From contig NC_072897.1 in the NCBI RefSeq assembly GCF_027943255.1, forward strand, positions 56,940,406 through 57,004,405: a stretch of 64,000 bases of DNA, given 5' to 3'. The notes beneath the pieces were generated by a model. That model was not told where the DNA came from. It ran no database searches and saw only the letters and a list, made by a program, of their open reading frames with translations. The first letter of the stretch is position 1. Every line of letters starts with the position of its first letter. The translations under genes were made by a program, and so were the position numbers. Source of the DNA: Anastrepha obliqua (Eukaryota; Arthropoda; Insecta; Diptera; Tephritidae). Positions 38,168 to 48,689 of the stretch are shown here, piece by piece.

Positions 38168-41100
38168 GCGTCGTTGTTGTTGTTGTTGTTTTAACAGCAT
38201 AGGTAGCCTTGTCAGTGTAAGTATATTATCGGTCGTCTTCGTCTAGTTCATCTAAGGGTAGGCCCAGGAAACATGCTGTTTCGACAGGGTGGGTCCAGAG
38301 GGAGAGGGGGGTTAGATGAGTCGGTTTGATGAGGGGGCATGTGAAAAGGTGGTTAGTGTCGTGCAGGGTACCTTCACATGCCGTACATGTGTTTGGTATG
38401 TCGGGGTCAATTCTGGATATGTAGGAGTTTAACCTGCTACAATATCCAGAACGTAATTGTGCCAATGTTACACGAGTCTCACGAGGAAGCTGGAGCTCTT
38501 CATCTGCGATAGGTAGTGGTTGGACTCCGATTACGGCATTCACGGGACGGGAGTTCATGAAGGTGGTAACGGTCTCCCGGTGAATGTCGTTTATTGACTA
38601 TCTAAATACTGTCCGGTCCAATAGGTTTCGGTCAGTTTTGTCCTGGAGTTCGTCAGCGTAGTCTAGGAGGTGTCTCTTGACGTGCCTGGGAGGCGGCTCA
38701 GGCTCAAGCAGGTGTCTGCAGGGGTGAAACCTGCGGTAACACCCCAGCAGGAACTGCTTGCTGAGCAGTTTGTTGTGCTCCGCTACTGGGAGCATTTGTG
38801 CCTCGTTGTGAAGATGTTGGATGGGTGACATCAGGAGGCACCCGGTCGCTGTCCGAATGGCGGTATTTTGACATGTCTGGAGCTTTGTCCACTGCGAATC
38901 ACTAGTTCCAGGCGACCAGACATGCACGGCATAGTTTAGAACCGGCCGGCCAATTGCCTTAAATGTCGAAAGCAACAGTTCTTTGTCTTTGCCCCAAGTG
39001 CTGCCGGCCAGCGATTTGAGGACCTTGTTGCGATTTTGGACCTTTGTGGCAATTGCGGTTGTATGCGCAGAGAAGGAGAGCAAACTGTCGAAGGTTACAC
39101 CCAAAATTTTGGGGTTATTTACAGTCGGAATTGGTGTGTCGTCGACTTTTATCTTAAGGGACAGCTTGACCTTCTTTGTCCAGGTGGTGAAAAGGGTCGC
39201 CGTGAACTTGGTGGGGGAAAGTTGTAGATTCCTCGCAGTGAAAAAGCGAGAAAGGTCGGTGTGGTAGTTATTCACTTTGGAACACAGGCCATCGATGTCA
39301 TTGCCCGACGCCATTATCGTGCAATTGTCAGCGTGAGAGATCAGGGAAACTCCCGCTGGTGGTTGGGGGAGCTTCGAGATGTAGAAGTTAAAAAGCAAGG
39401 GTGAAAGGACACCACCCTGCGGTACACCTTGCTTAATCTTCCTCTGCTTTGATAATTGATCAGGTAGTTCGCGGACCACCTCTTCAGCCCTGGCGGGAGT
39501 GTCGACTGATAAATATCATCTAGTAGCGTGGAATGGCTGACTGTATCGAAAGCCTTCTTTAGGTCCAACGCTACTAGGACAGTCCTCTCGCAGGGGCGGT
39601 TTTGGTTAACCCCCGATTTATCTGGGCGTTTAATGCGGTGAAGGCAGTGGTGGTGCTATGCACTCGTCGGAATCCGTGCTGGTGTGGAGCTGGGGCCAGG
39701 TGTTTCGTGAAGAGTGGGAGTAGGAGGGCTTCAAGTGTTTTCACTACTGGGGAAAGGAGACTTATCGGACGATAAGATTCCCCTTGGTTGGCCGGTTTTC
39801 CAGAATTCAGTAGTGGGACCACTCTCCCTGCTTTCCACTTGTCAGGGATGATGAGAGTGGCTAAGGACAGATTCTGGTAGCACGACGCTTGGATCTGTCG
39901 GCCGGAGAATGCAGTATAAAAAGTCGGCTAAAGTCGCTCGCGCATCTCTTCGGGTCCGACGAAGTGCAACCGTTGAAGGTGATAGCCACCTTGTCGTTGT
40001 GCCCTCTACGTTAGTGGGGGCGTCGTCGTTTACAGTGCTTAATGTCGAGTCGTCTATCTGCTCTGCCAATTGCTGTCCCCTACGATCATTTGGCAGGCTA
40101 CACTAGCCCTGTCTAGTGTATCGTGGGGGCGTCGTCGTTAACAGTACTGAACGTCGAATCGTTAATCTGCTCTGCCAATGGCTGTCCCCTACGATCATTT
40201 GGCAGGCTTGAATGCCAAAGATCGTGATGCGTCACCAACTACCAATCGGTTTTCTCCCCTGATGAGCGCACCAATATCGGGGAGATATCCTGCCGGGAAG
40301 CAGGTGACAGGGGGTATGTAAATATTGAATATTTCGAGCTTGGCATCGCCTGACCGGACAGCTATACCTCGACGTTCTAAGGTGCTGTCCCTCCGGTCGA
40401 TGCCTTCATCAGTAAGACGATACTGCACTGAATGGTGTGCTATGAACGCTAGGCCACCACCTTTGTCTCGCTCGCGGTCCTTACGGTGCACATTGTAGCC
40501 GTCCCTGGTGATCAGGGGGGAGCTAGCGTGCAGTTTTGTCTCCTGGACCGCAGATATCTTAATTCCGAACCGACTTATGAAGTCGACTATCTCGTCAATC
40601 TTGCTCGTGAGTCCGTAGCAGTTCAGTTGCAAAAGCTTGAAGCTTCGCGGGAGTGTCGTCGTAATTCGGGGGGTGAGGGATGCGTGATGTTGTCTGCGTT
40701 GGTCCTGCTGTGCGTTCCGCAAAATGGGTGGTGGCCTGATGTTGTCTGATGGCCGCGCCACTGGTGGCGGTTGCGGGTGCAGAGCTCTGCAGCAGGGGGC
40801 AACGTAGTCGCGTGTCCACTCACGTGTGGTGTGCAGGCCGGAGCACCTCCGAAAATGGCACCAGCCACTGCAAGAATTGCATTGAACAGTTGTCAAGTTC
40901 GGAGGAACTACGGTCTGACACACGGAGCCGACTGTGCGGGGGACCAAGAGCTGCTGGTTTGTCCCCGCACTGGGGTATGAGCAGGAGGGTTTGTGAGGGA
41001 GTTGTGTTGCTCTTGGGGGCTCCTTACCGTAGAGGTGTTATTAGTGGCGGCAGTGTGAAGTGCCGGCAGTGAGGGCAGTGTAGCCGTAGAGGCGGGGCCG

Positions 41101-41228
41101 CCTGTGAGCGGAAGCAACACGTGGCCACATACCTTGTGGACCACTCCCTGTGTGTCTTAAGGCCTGAGCAGGTCTTAAGATGGCACCACCCGTTGCACTG
41201 GTTACACCTAACCGAGGTGGAGTTTGGG
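38168..41228 (-). mobile_element. Family A (A1 tail) copy carrying both a shared deletion and a shared duplication
   Basis: The copy runs from GTT repeats to finger 1 at about 41228, where it is 5' truncated before the 2A region. The endonuclease/linker joint CCTCTACGTTAG at about 40003-40014 marks a deletion of about 555 bp relative to the intact copy. A ~95-bp duplication around a hairpin at 40098-40120 follows. The same deletion joint occurs at 50953-50964 and the same duplication joint at 31801-31824. Confidence 0.85.
38226..41144 (-). pseudogene. Disrupted family A polyprotein (A1 deletion copy)
   Basis: In sense order: finger 1 (40908-41220), finger 2 plus endonuclease (40195-40947; SVCQTVVPPNLTTVQCNSC, QETKLHASSPLITRD), the deleted region, reverse transcriptase (39341-39822; DLKKAFDTVSH), palm and thumb (38598-39479; GVPQGGVLSPLLFNF, SHADNC where YADDC is usual) and C-terminus (38226-38558). 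The catalytic YADD has become HADN, a lethal change independent of the frameshifts. Confidence 0.85.
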
Positions 41229-41284
41229 ACGCGTGAGTTGTCTGCGTCGTTCGTCCCGTCTGTAGAGCCACATGACTGGTTTAT

Positions 41285-41414
41285 GTTGTTGCTGTTGTTG
41301 TAGCAGCATAAACATTCCCCATACTTACATACGGGGAATGCTGCTGGAGTGACAGTCCTTGGCCGGATATAAATCCGGGTCGTTTGAGTGACGTAGAACC
41401 GACTGTCGTAGAAA
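41285..41414 (-). mobile_element. Repeat B, complete copy with 16-bp target duplication
   Basis: A 130-bp B copy is flanked by a perfect 16-bp duplication, CACATGACTGGTTTAT, at 41269-41284 and 41415-41430. The outer stem is perfect (GACAGTC/GACTGTC), as is the inner CCGGAT/ATCCGG hairpin. It sits 56 bp from the 5' edge of the neighbouring A copy. Confidence 0.92.
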
Positions 41415-41534
41415 CACATGACTGGTTTATCAGAGTGTTGTTGGTCTTTTCACAGCGGGCGGTTTCAGTCTTTGTGCATCAAAACGGCATTTTAGCTCTT
41501 AGAGCTAACGACCTTTAATCGTATTTCGGCTATA

Positions 41535-41656
41535 AGAAGGGGCGTTTTCCGAAACGTATGCATACAATGTAAAATCATCGCATTAATATTGTATAGATAC
41601 CGCAAAATGTTAATACATTTTAAAGTTATGCTTTGCTTTGTTGACGTTTTGGAACG
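41535..41656. repeat. Possible MITE, copy 2
   Basis: Diverged relative of 3445-3582: it starts TTCCGAAACGTATGC and, read from the other end, CGTTCCAAAACGTCAAC. The interior shares a TTATGC-TTGC block near the right end. It is non-coding. Confidence 0.35.
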
Positions 41657-41964
41657 ATTGAACATCAGCGATACGTTTAGGAACACGATACATCGTCAAA
41701 GATTTCAGGGTGGCGCTTAGGAACATGATACTTTGTTCGAATACAAAGCAACAGCTTCTTTGCCGAATTGTGTAATCTTCTCTGTTTAAAATAGCGATCT
41801 AACATTCCATATTCCGATTCGAGTCAGTTCTTTTATTCCAAAACTCGTTGCCAGAGTTCGATTTCATGTTCATTTATTTGATTCGGTTTCAGTAACAGAT
41901 TTAGTTCAGGATCAATAGGTTTTTAGCCTAGGGTCCCTATCCGCACGATGGCAGGCAGCCAATC

Positions 41965-42520
41965 CAGCGTACGAAGGGATATTCTAAAAACACCAAATCT
42001 GAAGCATAAAGAATTACAAAAATATAATATCTTTAACTAAATTTCGCAAAGAACGCCAACTCCATTTTGTTAGGAACCTTATGGCTTGGAGTTCTGCTAC
42101 AAATAACGTCCCGGTAAATAGAAACGATTTCATTTCTATGACTTAAGAAAGGAGGAAAGGCGCTTGAGTCGACATCACAGCCGTGAAGGTGTTGTTATGG
42201 TATGGGGAGCAATATCGTACTATGGTGCGTTCGAATTGAAAATTGTAGGCTACAAAATGGTGAAACACTTGGACCTATTGATTATATCTTTAAACGGGAT
42301 AATGCACCTGTACCCTCCTTCAAATGTGATCAAAAGTAGGATTGCGTCCCAAAACGTTGAAACTTTAGCATGGCCACCGTATTCCCCAGATCTGAGCATT
42401 ATTGGAAATCTATAGGGATAGCTCCTCGTAAGGTTTATGAGACTGGGCAACTATTTCGAGACATAAATGCTTTAATTGGAACCATTACAAAGCCTGGTCT
42501 GAAATTTCGTTAGAACTATC
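41965..42520 (+). pseudogene. Tc1-like transposase relic
   Basis: Plus-strand relic: an N-terminal helix-turn-helix remnant (SSVRRDILKTPNLKHKEL), a broken stretch, then HDLRKEERRLSRHH-like sequence and GVVMVWGAISYYGAFELKI (about 42180-42245), ending WPPYSPDLSIIGNL. The last catalytic position of the DD34E class is normally Glu in IIENLW but is Gly here. The first two catalytic Asp regions are deleted. Terminal repeats were not found. Confidence 0.65.
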
Positions 42521-44024
42521 CCGAGAATTTAAACAAATCCATTCATTAATGTATTTACGAAGTAATTTATAAAAAAATGAATTATCAAAAAACCTTGAAT
42601 TACTAGATCAAATACCGTTGTTTCAATAACCATTTTCTTCCATAAAAATGATTGCCTATAATCAAGTGAACCGAACTGTATGCAAAAATATATATCCCCA
42701 AAGTTAGATATTTATCTGAAACAGAAGTGCGACTTACTTGGATGTTTCTGTATCATACTTACATACATATGTACATTCAGCCTTCGGATGTAGCCAAAAA
42801 TATGTGTTGCAATATTAAATAAATCACTCAAGCTACTGTGAGTTTTGTTCACATACAGTAGTGTTCATAACTACAAGGACCAAAGCCGCAAATGATTAAA
42901 CTAAAATCTTTCATTCAATATGCTTTTTTTATTTCTAAAATGTATTTCATAATTTTTCTCTTACATATTAAAATTCATGTATCGAATAATAATGTACCAC
43001 TTCATAGTAAAGACCTAAAAAGTCGTATAAGTAAAATATGAAGCAATTTTGATGACGCTTCATAATGCATAATTTTTGGCACAATGCTGTGCCTATTAAT
43101 GTGCGGTAAATTCCTTGAGAATTTTTAGCGATTCGTAATATGTAATATGGCAAGTGCACGCAGCCATATGTGCTTATTTTATCTTGCTGTGTGTGTGCCC
43201 GCGTGTAAGATTGTATGCATATATGGTTTTTTGTGTACTTATATGAAGCATTTGTCTATGAAGGAATTAATTTGATTTGGTTGGAGCCATTTAATAATGT
43301 TCTATCGAAAATATTGACTAATTACACGGATTTGCTCTTTCTAATAACTAACGATACCAATAGCTACTATTGAATTTAGAGTACTTGTTTTTAAATATTT
43401 TTATATCTTATTGAATAAGTAACAAAATTTGAAATAAACGTAGCATTAAGCAACCACACAAATTGCAAAATTTTAGAAATTGAAAAGAGCAAGAAAGCTA
43501 AATAAATAAATTACAAATTTAAAAAGAAAGATTTTCAAATGAAATGAAAAGTAAATAGAAAAAAATCAAATAAGTAATATTATTAATGGTCATATTAAAA
43601 AGCACCTATTGCTAGCCTACACCGTTAACATTAACATAACATTTTTAGTTACAAACGAATTCTACTCAACTGCTGCTAAATTTAAACCATTCAGTGTCTG
43701 TGGTGATAAGTCTTCATAGAACGAGTACCTCTCAAAATTCCATGCGTTCTTCCCATTGAGACTTATCTGTACATTAACGTTCTCTAAACCGAGTTAAGCA
43801 TCTGTTGAAATAGTCCCGTAGTTTCAATAAAAATACATTAGAGTGATGTTTTTCATTACATTTTTTTTAGGATTTTTTTAAATATTATAATTTTATCTAA
43901 ATAGTCAATTTTGATGTATCTGTCAACTACAATGGATGCATTATGAAAAATTTCTCAAGTAAGTTTTTAATTATGCTTATATCGTGTGGAATGCTCCTTA
44001 TTTCTAGCTTTATTTTATTACGTA
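42521..44024. other. Intergenic stretch without a recognisable gene
   Basis: About 1.5 kb of AT-rich DNA. I see no coding signature, splice pattern or recognisable repeat. Confidence 0.5.
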
Positions 44025-45530
44025 CTAGCAACCCACCCGGCTTTGCACAGGTATAGAATATATACCCTATGTCATTCACTGAAAAAATGATTAAAATCGA
44101 TCCAGTAGTTTTGGCTTATTCATTACTGCCCGTGGCCCGCACGCGTTAAATTTGGAGTAACTTCTTTCTTTATAGCATGAAGATTTCCTGCTATCTTTGG
44201 AATATCTAAATTCATACCCTACACTTTTAACTATTTACTTTTTGCATTTTCACATATGTATTTATTTTTTTTTTTACAACAATTAATATATAATATTACT
44301 GAATGTCTTTATATACAACGTTCATAGCTTTCTTGTCATTAGACAATACAAACATGTTTTCTCTAGAGGTTACTCTTGAAAGAGCGACATACAGTTGGCC
44401 ATGTAAAAAACAGTCAACGCTCAAATCTAAGCCTGCAACGTTGAATGTTTGACCCTGAGATTTATCAATGGTCATTGCAAAAGATGTCTACCGGAAATTG
44501 TAAGCGTTTAAATTGGAATGGTAGATCCGATGGTATCAGAGGGATTCGGGGAATCAATACATCTTCTCCGGTACCACATCCTGTGAGTATTGTGCACTCC
44601 ATTATGAAAGTTTTCAGTGATTTTACCAGCAAACGCGTGCCATTGCAAAGTTTAGGTGGATTTAGGTTTCTTAATAAAATAACAGGACAACCTATTTTCA
44701 GCTCCATTTTGTGAGGAGGGAGTCCAGACGGGTTCAAAGAATTTATAAATTCTGTAGGAAAATGAACAGCTTCTTCCAAATCCAGAACAGTATCGACTGA
44801 GTAGTATATTTTCGTCGGCGCATCAGTCTTTGAAATAATCAAGTTATTTACTTTATCTACTTGTTCGTTAGTTGGTGACAGAAAGCTCTTTCTTTAAACC
44901 AAGATATTGTCTTATAACTTATGTTATCAATGTCTGGATAGACATTGTTGACTAACTCTTGGATGTTGTCTATCAAAACACAAAGGCTTTCTAGGTTAAT
45001 CCTTCCCTCACTTTGTGTTAATTCTCCATTGCCAACTTTTAGCGGCATCTCTGGAAATAGCCTGTTCTCACGTGAAGATGACGAAACCCTCATATTAGTT
45101 TTAAGCTCTAATTTATTGACATGCGACCAAAGGTGGGATCTTTTTAGCGAAGCATTTATTTCGTCAGCACGTGTTCCTCGAGTCACAACTGGTAGGATTT
45201 GACGGAAATCTCCTGAGAACAGAATTGTACATCCACCCGTAGATGAATTTTTGTTGCGCAAATCGCGCATTGTCCTATCCCAGTGCTTCCACAGACGTCT
45301 TGTTTGACATGATAGCTTCGTCCCAGGCTATTAATGAGCAGTCACGCATCAATTTTCCTGTATTGCTCTGTTTAGAAACACTACAGACGCTGTTATCATC
45401 ATCGGTGGCGATTTTGAGCGGGAGCTTGATTGTAGAGTGTGCGGTTCGGCCCCCTTCCAAAAGATTAGCGGCAATGCCGGATGACGCAACAGCTAACGCA
45501 ATTTTTCCGGTACATCTCAATTACTAATTA
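44025..45530 (-). mobile_element. Helitron, 3' half
   Basis: On the minus strand the element ends GCCGGGTGGGTTGCTAG at 44025, followed by T. This is the CTAG-T ending of Helitrons, preceded by an imperfect hairpin (GCAA...TTGC). The coding part is the C-terminal helicase. The upstream side stops at about 45530; the Rep nuclease and the 5' TC end are absent. Confidence 0.75.
44306..45520 (-). pseudogene. PIF1-like helicase of a Helitron, 5' truncated
   Basis: Pieces at 45275-45520, 44857-45270, 44465-44842 and about 44306-44470 lie in successive frames. They show GKIALAVASSGIAANLLEGG and RTAHSTIKLPL (helicase motif Ia region), a DEAIMSNK box (motif II), LFSGDFRQILPVV (motif III), GCPVILLRNLNPPKLCNGTR (44690-44720 region) and, near the end, GQLYVALSRVTS (motif VI). 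The Walker A box (GxGKT) is missing because of truncation, and there are three frameshifts. Confidence 0.8.
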
Positions 45531-45703
45531 CTGATGTAATATCTTGAAAAATATTATTATCAATTATAATATATGCTGTAAAGAGCCATATACATAGATT
45601 TGTTGAAATCGCTTCGAAAATAAGCTATTAGTTGTCGTAAAAAGTAAATGACAAAAAATGTTATTGTATGGAATCGATAGCTCCGAATCAATAAAAACTA
45701 ATA

Positions 45704-46975
45704 GGACTATGAATAAGTTCGTGCGGTTTTTTTTCCGAAATTTGAAACTTTATTGACGTAAAATGGTTACAAATTTAATATTCAAAGTATTGTCCATCGC
45801 TTACTACTACTTTTTCCCATCTTTCTGGCAATTCACGGATTCCCTTTGTGAAAAATTCGGTCGGTTTTGCCGCAATCCACGAATCGATCCATTTTTTGAC
45901 TTCATCGTAATTACGGAAGTGCTGGTCAGCCAGGCCATGTTGCATCGATCGGAAGAGATAGTAATCGGATGGCGCAAGGTCTGGACTATACGGCGGGTGG
46001 GGTAGGACATCCCATTTGAGCGTTTCTAAGTATGTTTTGACCACTTGTGCAACATGTGGCCGAGCATTGTCATGTTGCAAAATAACTTTGTCGTGTCTAT
46101 CGGCGTATTGCGGCCGTTTTTCTCGCAGTGCTCGGCTCAAACGCATCAATTGTCGTCGGTAGACATCCCCCGTAATCGTTTCATTCGGTTTCAGTAGCTC
46201 ATAATACACAACACCCAGCTGGTCCCACCAGATACACAGCATAACCTTCAGGCCATGAATATTCTGCGCCGACGTCGATGTTGAAGCATGGCCAGGGTAT
46301 CCATACGTTGCCCGACGTTTTGGATTGTCGTAATAGACCCACTTTTCATCGCCAGTCACAATTCGATGCAAAAAACCCTTTCTTTTGTGCCGTTGAAGCA
46401 GTTGTTCGCATGCCATAAAACGGCGTTCAACGTCTCTTGGCTTCAATTCATACGGCACCCAATGGCCTACCTTTCGGATCATTCCCATGGCTTTTAAACG
46501 TTTGGAAATGGTTGATTGATCAACTCCCAAAGTTTTTGCAACCTCTTCTTGCGTTTGAGCCGGATCTTGATCGAGCAATTCCTCCAATTCGGTATCCATG
46601 AACTTTGGCGGCGCACCCTCGCGTTCTTCGTCTTCCAAGCCAAAATCACCACTTTTAAAGCGTGCAAACCACTTCTGGCACGTTCGCTCAGCTAGAGCAT
46701 GCTCACCATAAACTTCCACCAAGATACGATGACTTTCGGCTGCTTTTTTCTTCATATTAAAAAATTCCCCGCAAAAACACATTATTTGGCACGAAATTCG
46801 ACATTTTCAAGTGTGGTAAAAATATTGTTGTTTACGCTTCAAATAAAAAACTTATACTGACGTTTGTGCCTTACGACAGTAGCTCTTCAATGAATGTTTG
46901 GAAATGTGGATCGATGGAATAATAATCAAGTTACGCCATCTGTTGTAAAACCGCAAGGAACTTATTCATAGTCCT
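45704..46975 (-). mobile_element. mariner transposon, nearly intact
   Basis: Element of 1272 bp between TA dinucleotides. Terminal inverted repeats of about 28 bp are AGGACTATGAATAAGTTC continuing GTGCGGTTTT on the left and CTTGCGGTTTT on the right, so they differ by one indel and one change. One transposase frame fills the minus strand. It is the youngest-looking DNA transposon in the window. Confidence 0.9.
45775..46782 (-). CDS. mariner transposase (DD34D), intact core, frameshifted N-terminus
   Basis: The 335-residue frame has an N-terminal helix-turn-helix region (RTCQKWFARFKSGDF), a second HTH (QSTISKRLKAMGM), WVPYELKP, then the catalytic triad: VTGDEKW, LQHDNARPH and YSPDLAPSDYYLF with 34 residues between the second and third Asp. 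It ends GQYFEY. The apparent start MCFCGEF is not the family's usual start. An ATG at 46804-46802 opens MSNFVPNNVFLRGIF in another frame and then stops, so a small deletion near 46765-46780 has shifted the start out of frame. Terminal repeats are intact. The element might be movable by another source but is probably not self-sufficient. Confidence 0.85.
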   Translation of the reverse strand: MCFCGEFFNMKKKAAESHRILVEVYGEHALAERTCQKWFARFKSGDFGLEDEEREGAPPKFMDTELEELLDQDPAQTQEEVAKTLGVDQSTISKRLKAMGMIRKVGHWVPYELKPRDVERRFMACEQLLQRHKRKGFLHRIVTGDEKWVYYDNPKRRATYGYPGHASTSTSAQNIHGLKVMLCIWWDQLGVVYYELLKPNETITGDVYRRQLMRLSRALREKRPQYADRHDKVILQHDNARPHVAQVVKTYLETLKWDVLPHPPYSPDLAPSDYYLFRSMQHGLADQHFRNYDEVKKWIDSWIAAKPTEFFTKGIRELPERWEKVVVSDGQYFEY

Positions 46976-48165
46976 ATATTCAAAAACTGTATTTTAATTA
47001 TGTGCGATTTACTAATATAGAACGTGAAAATAGAGGTTTATTTCGCTGTAAAATTGTATGTACATATAATTACATGGAATTCAGTACATACATACATACA
47101 TACATACATATGTACATACGTCCGAAATGAAATAATTCGAGCGATTTGTAAATACATACATACATACGTCACCATACGATGTAATTCAACATTAATGAGG
47201 TGTGGTGAGATTATCGCTTAACGCCTGTTGCTTCATTCGGTTGGCAGCGAACAAACACACAAACAGCTTTTTTTTGGAAAAAGAGCTGATTTTGTTTAAA
47301 TAATTTTGGTTAAATAACAAATAAATCAATTATTTTTTTTGATGCAGAACGAAAGTAAATATTTCAAAGTTAAACTTCAAGAAAGTTTCATTTTAATTGG
47401 TTGATTCGTTTATGATTTATGGCCGTGAAAACAAAAAAATTATGTTTTTTGCCACATTTTGACCGATTGCCACGCCCCCTTTATATATTTCTTCACATTA
47501 TATTGATATAAACCTTCCTTCCTCTTCAATCAGTCTATCTTTAAAAAAAAAAACCGCATCAAAATCCCTTGCGTAGTTTTAATGATTTAAGCATTCAAGG
47601 GGACATGGGGATAGAAAAAGCGACTTTGTTTTATAATATGTGGTGATGATTTCAGTATAGTTTCTATGGCAAAATAACAAAATGCTTATAATACAAATGA
47701 CTTGTTTCTTGAAATGTATAACGAATGCTTTTACCTATAATGACGGTTTTTGGCCATTTACAAATTGGGTTTGTTGCGGAAAAGGACTCTTGCAAGTTTG
47801 ATTCCTCACTTTGACATAAGAAATATCATAATGAAGTCGTAATGCTAATATATTTTCTGGGAAAAGCTATCAGTTGACTATCTGTGCCGCCATACTTCAT
47901 TTCTGATTTCGAATAAAGGAAATAAATTGCGTCTTATTCGGAATAAGAATAAATAAGTATATGTGAAAGATCGAAAGTTTATTATTTTCGTAGAAATACG
48001 TTCATTTATTTCTATTTATTCACAGGAATAATGAAAATATTACGTTTGGAATATAAGATAACATATCCGAAAGGCTGTTAGGTATAAGTAAACCTAGATC
48101 TTTATTAAAAGTTTTTAAATTAATAAAGAAAAGCAGACACAATTTTTCTTTTAGCTCTAGTTGTT
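46976..48165. other. Intergenic stretch with a microsatellite
   Basis: No gene is recognised. A CATA repeat lies at about 47085-47110, with a second short tract near 47153-47168. At about 47545-47650 a stretch with CCGCATCAAAATCCC and CGACTTTGTTTTATA resembles a repeat edge seen in other insect genomes, but I cannot name it. Confidence 0.4.
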
Positions 48166-48214
48166 GGAGTGATTTAAATCCGGGTTGTTCTGATAACGTA
48201 GAATTGACTGTCAT
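48166..48214 (-). repeat. Repeat B relic
   Basis: About 50 bp with GGAGTGATTTAAATCCGGGT and a CGTAGAATTGACTGTC end; the middle of the B 5' module is deleted. Confidence 0.5.
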
Positions 48215-48325
48215 AGCCCTCCTTCGGGTCCTTTAATTTGTTGGTATTTCGTAGTGTGTAAGTAATTACGTCGAGTAGTATCAGTGCCGGTACTAGATAT
48301 CTATATAGTTTTGGGAGAGTTTAAG

Positions 48326-48435
48326 GTTGCTGTTGCTACATAAACGTTCCCCATACATATACGGGGAATGCTGCTGAAATGACAGTGCTTGGCCGGATAT
48401 AAATACGGGTCATTTCGGTTACGTAGAACCGACAC
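48326..48435 (-). mobile_element. Repeat B copy, 5' end cut
   Basis: A minus-strand copy whose 3' hairpin module (GTTCCCC/GGGGAATG) and inner hairpin are intact. At 48435 it passes straight into the SINE, and the last bases of the outer stem are missing. Confidence 0.75.
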
Positions 48436-48655
48436 TCTTTCCGGGTGTTTGACCGAGCTCCTCCTCCTATTGGTGTCTTGATGTTGTTTCACCAATGGAG
48501 AGACCTACAGTTTCAAAGCCGACTCCGAACGGCTGATATTTTTGATGCGAAGGTTTTTTGTGGCAGAAATACACTCGGAGCCTTGCAATTGCCTGCCGAG
48601 GGCACCTTGTGTTAATTTTGCAGATAAGGGGTGGGCACCTTTTTGGTGTTTCACT
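48436..48655 (-). mobile_element. tRNA-derived SINE, truncated second copy
   Basis: Shares the blocks CCGGGTGTTTGACCGAGCTC, TGATGTTGTTTCACCAATGG and GAAATACACTCGGAG with the SINE at 35198-35526. The A-box end is missing and an internal part is replaced; an A-run follows at 48656-48673. Confidence 0.6.
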
Positions 48656-48689
48656 TAAAAAAAAAAAAAAAACTCGATGTTTATTAAAT

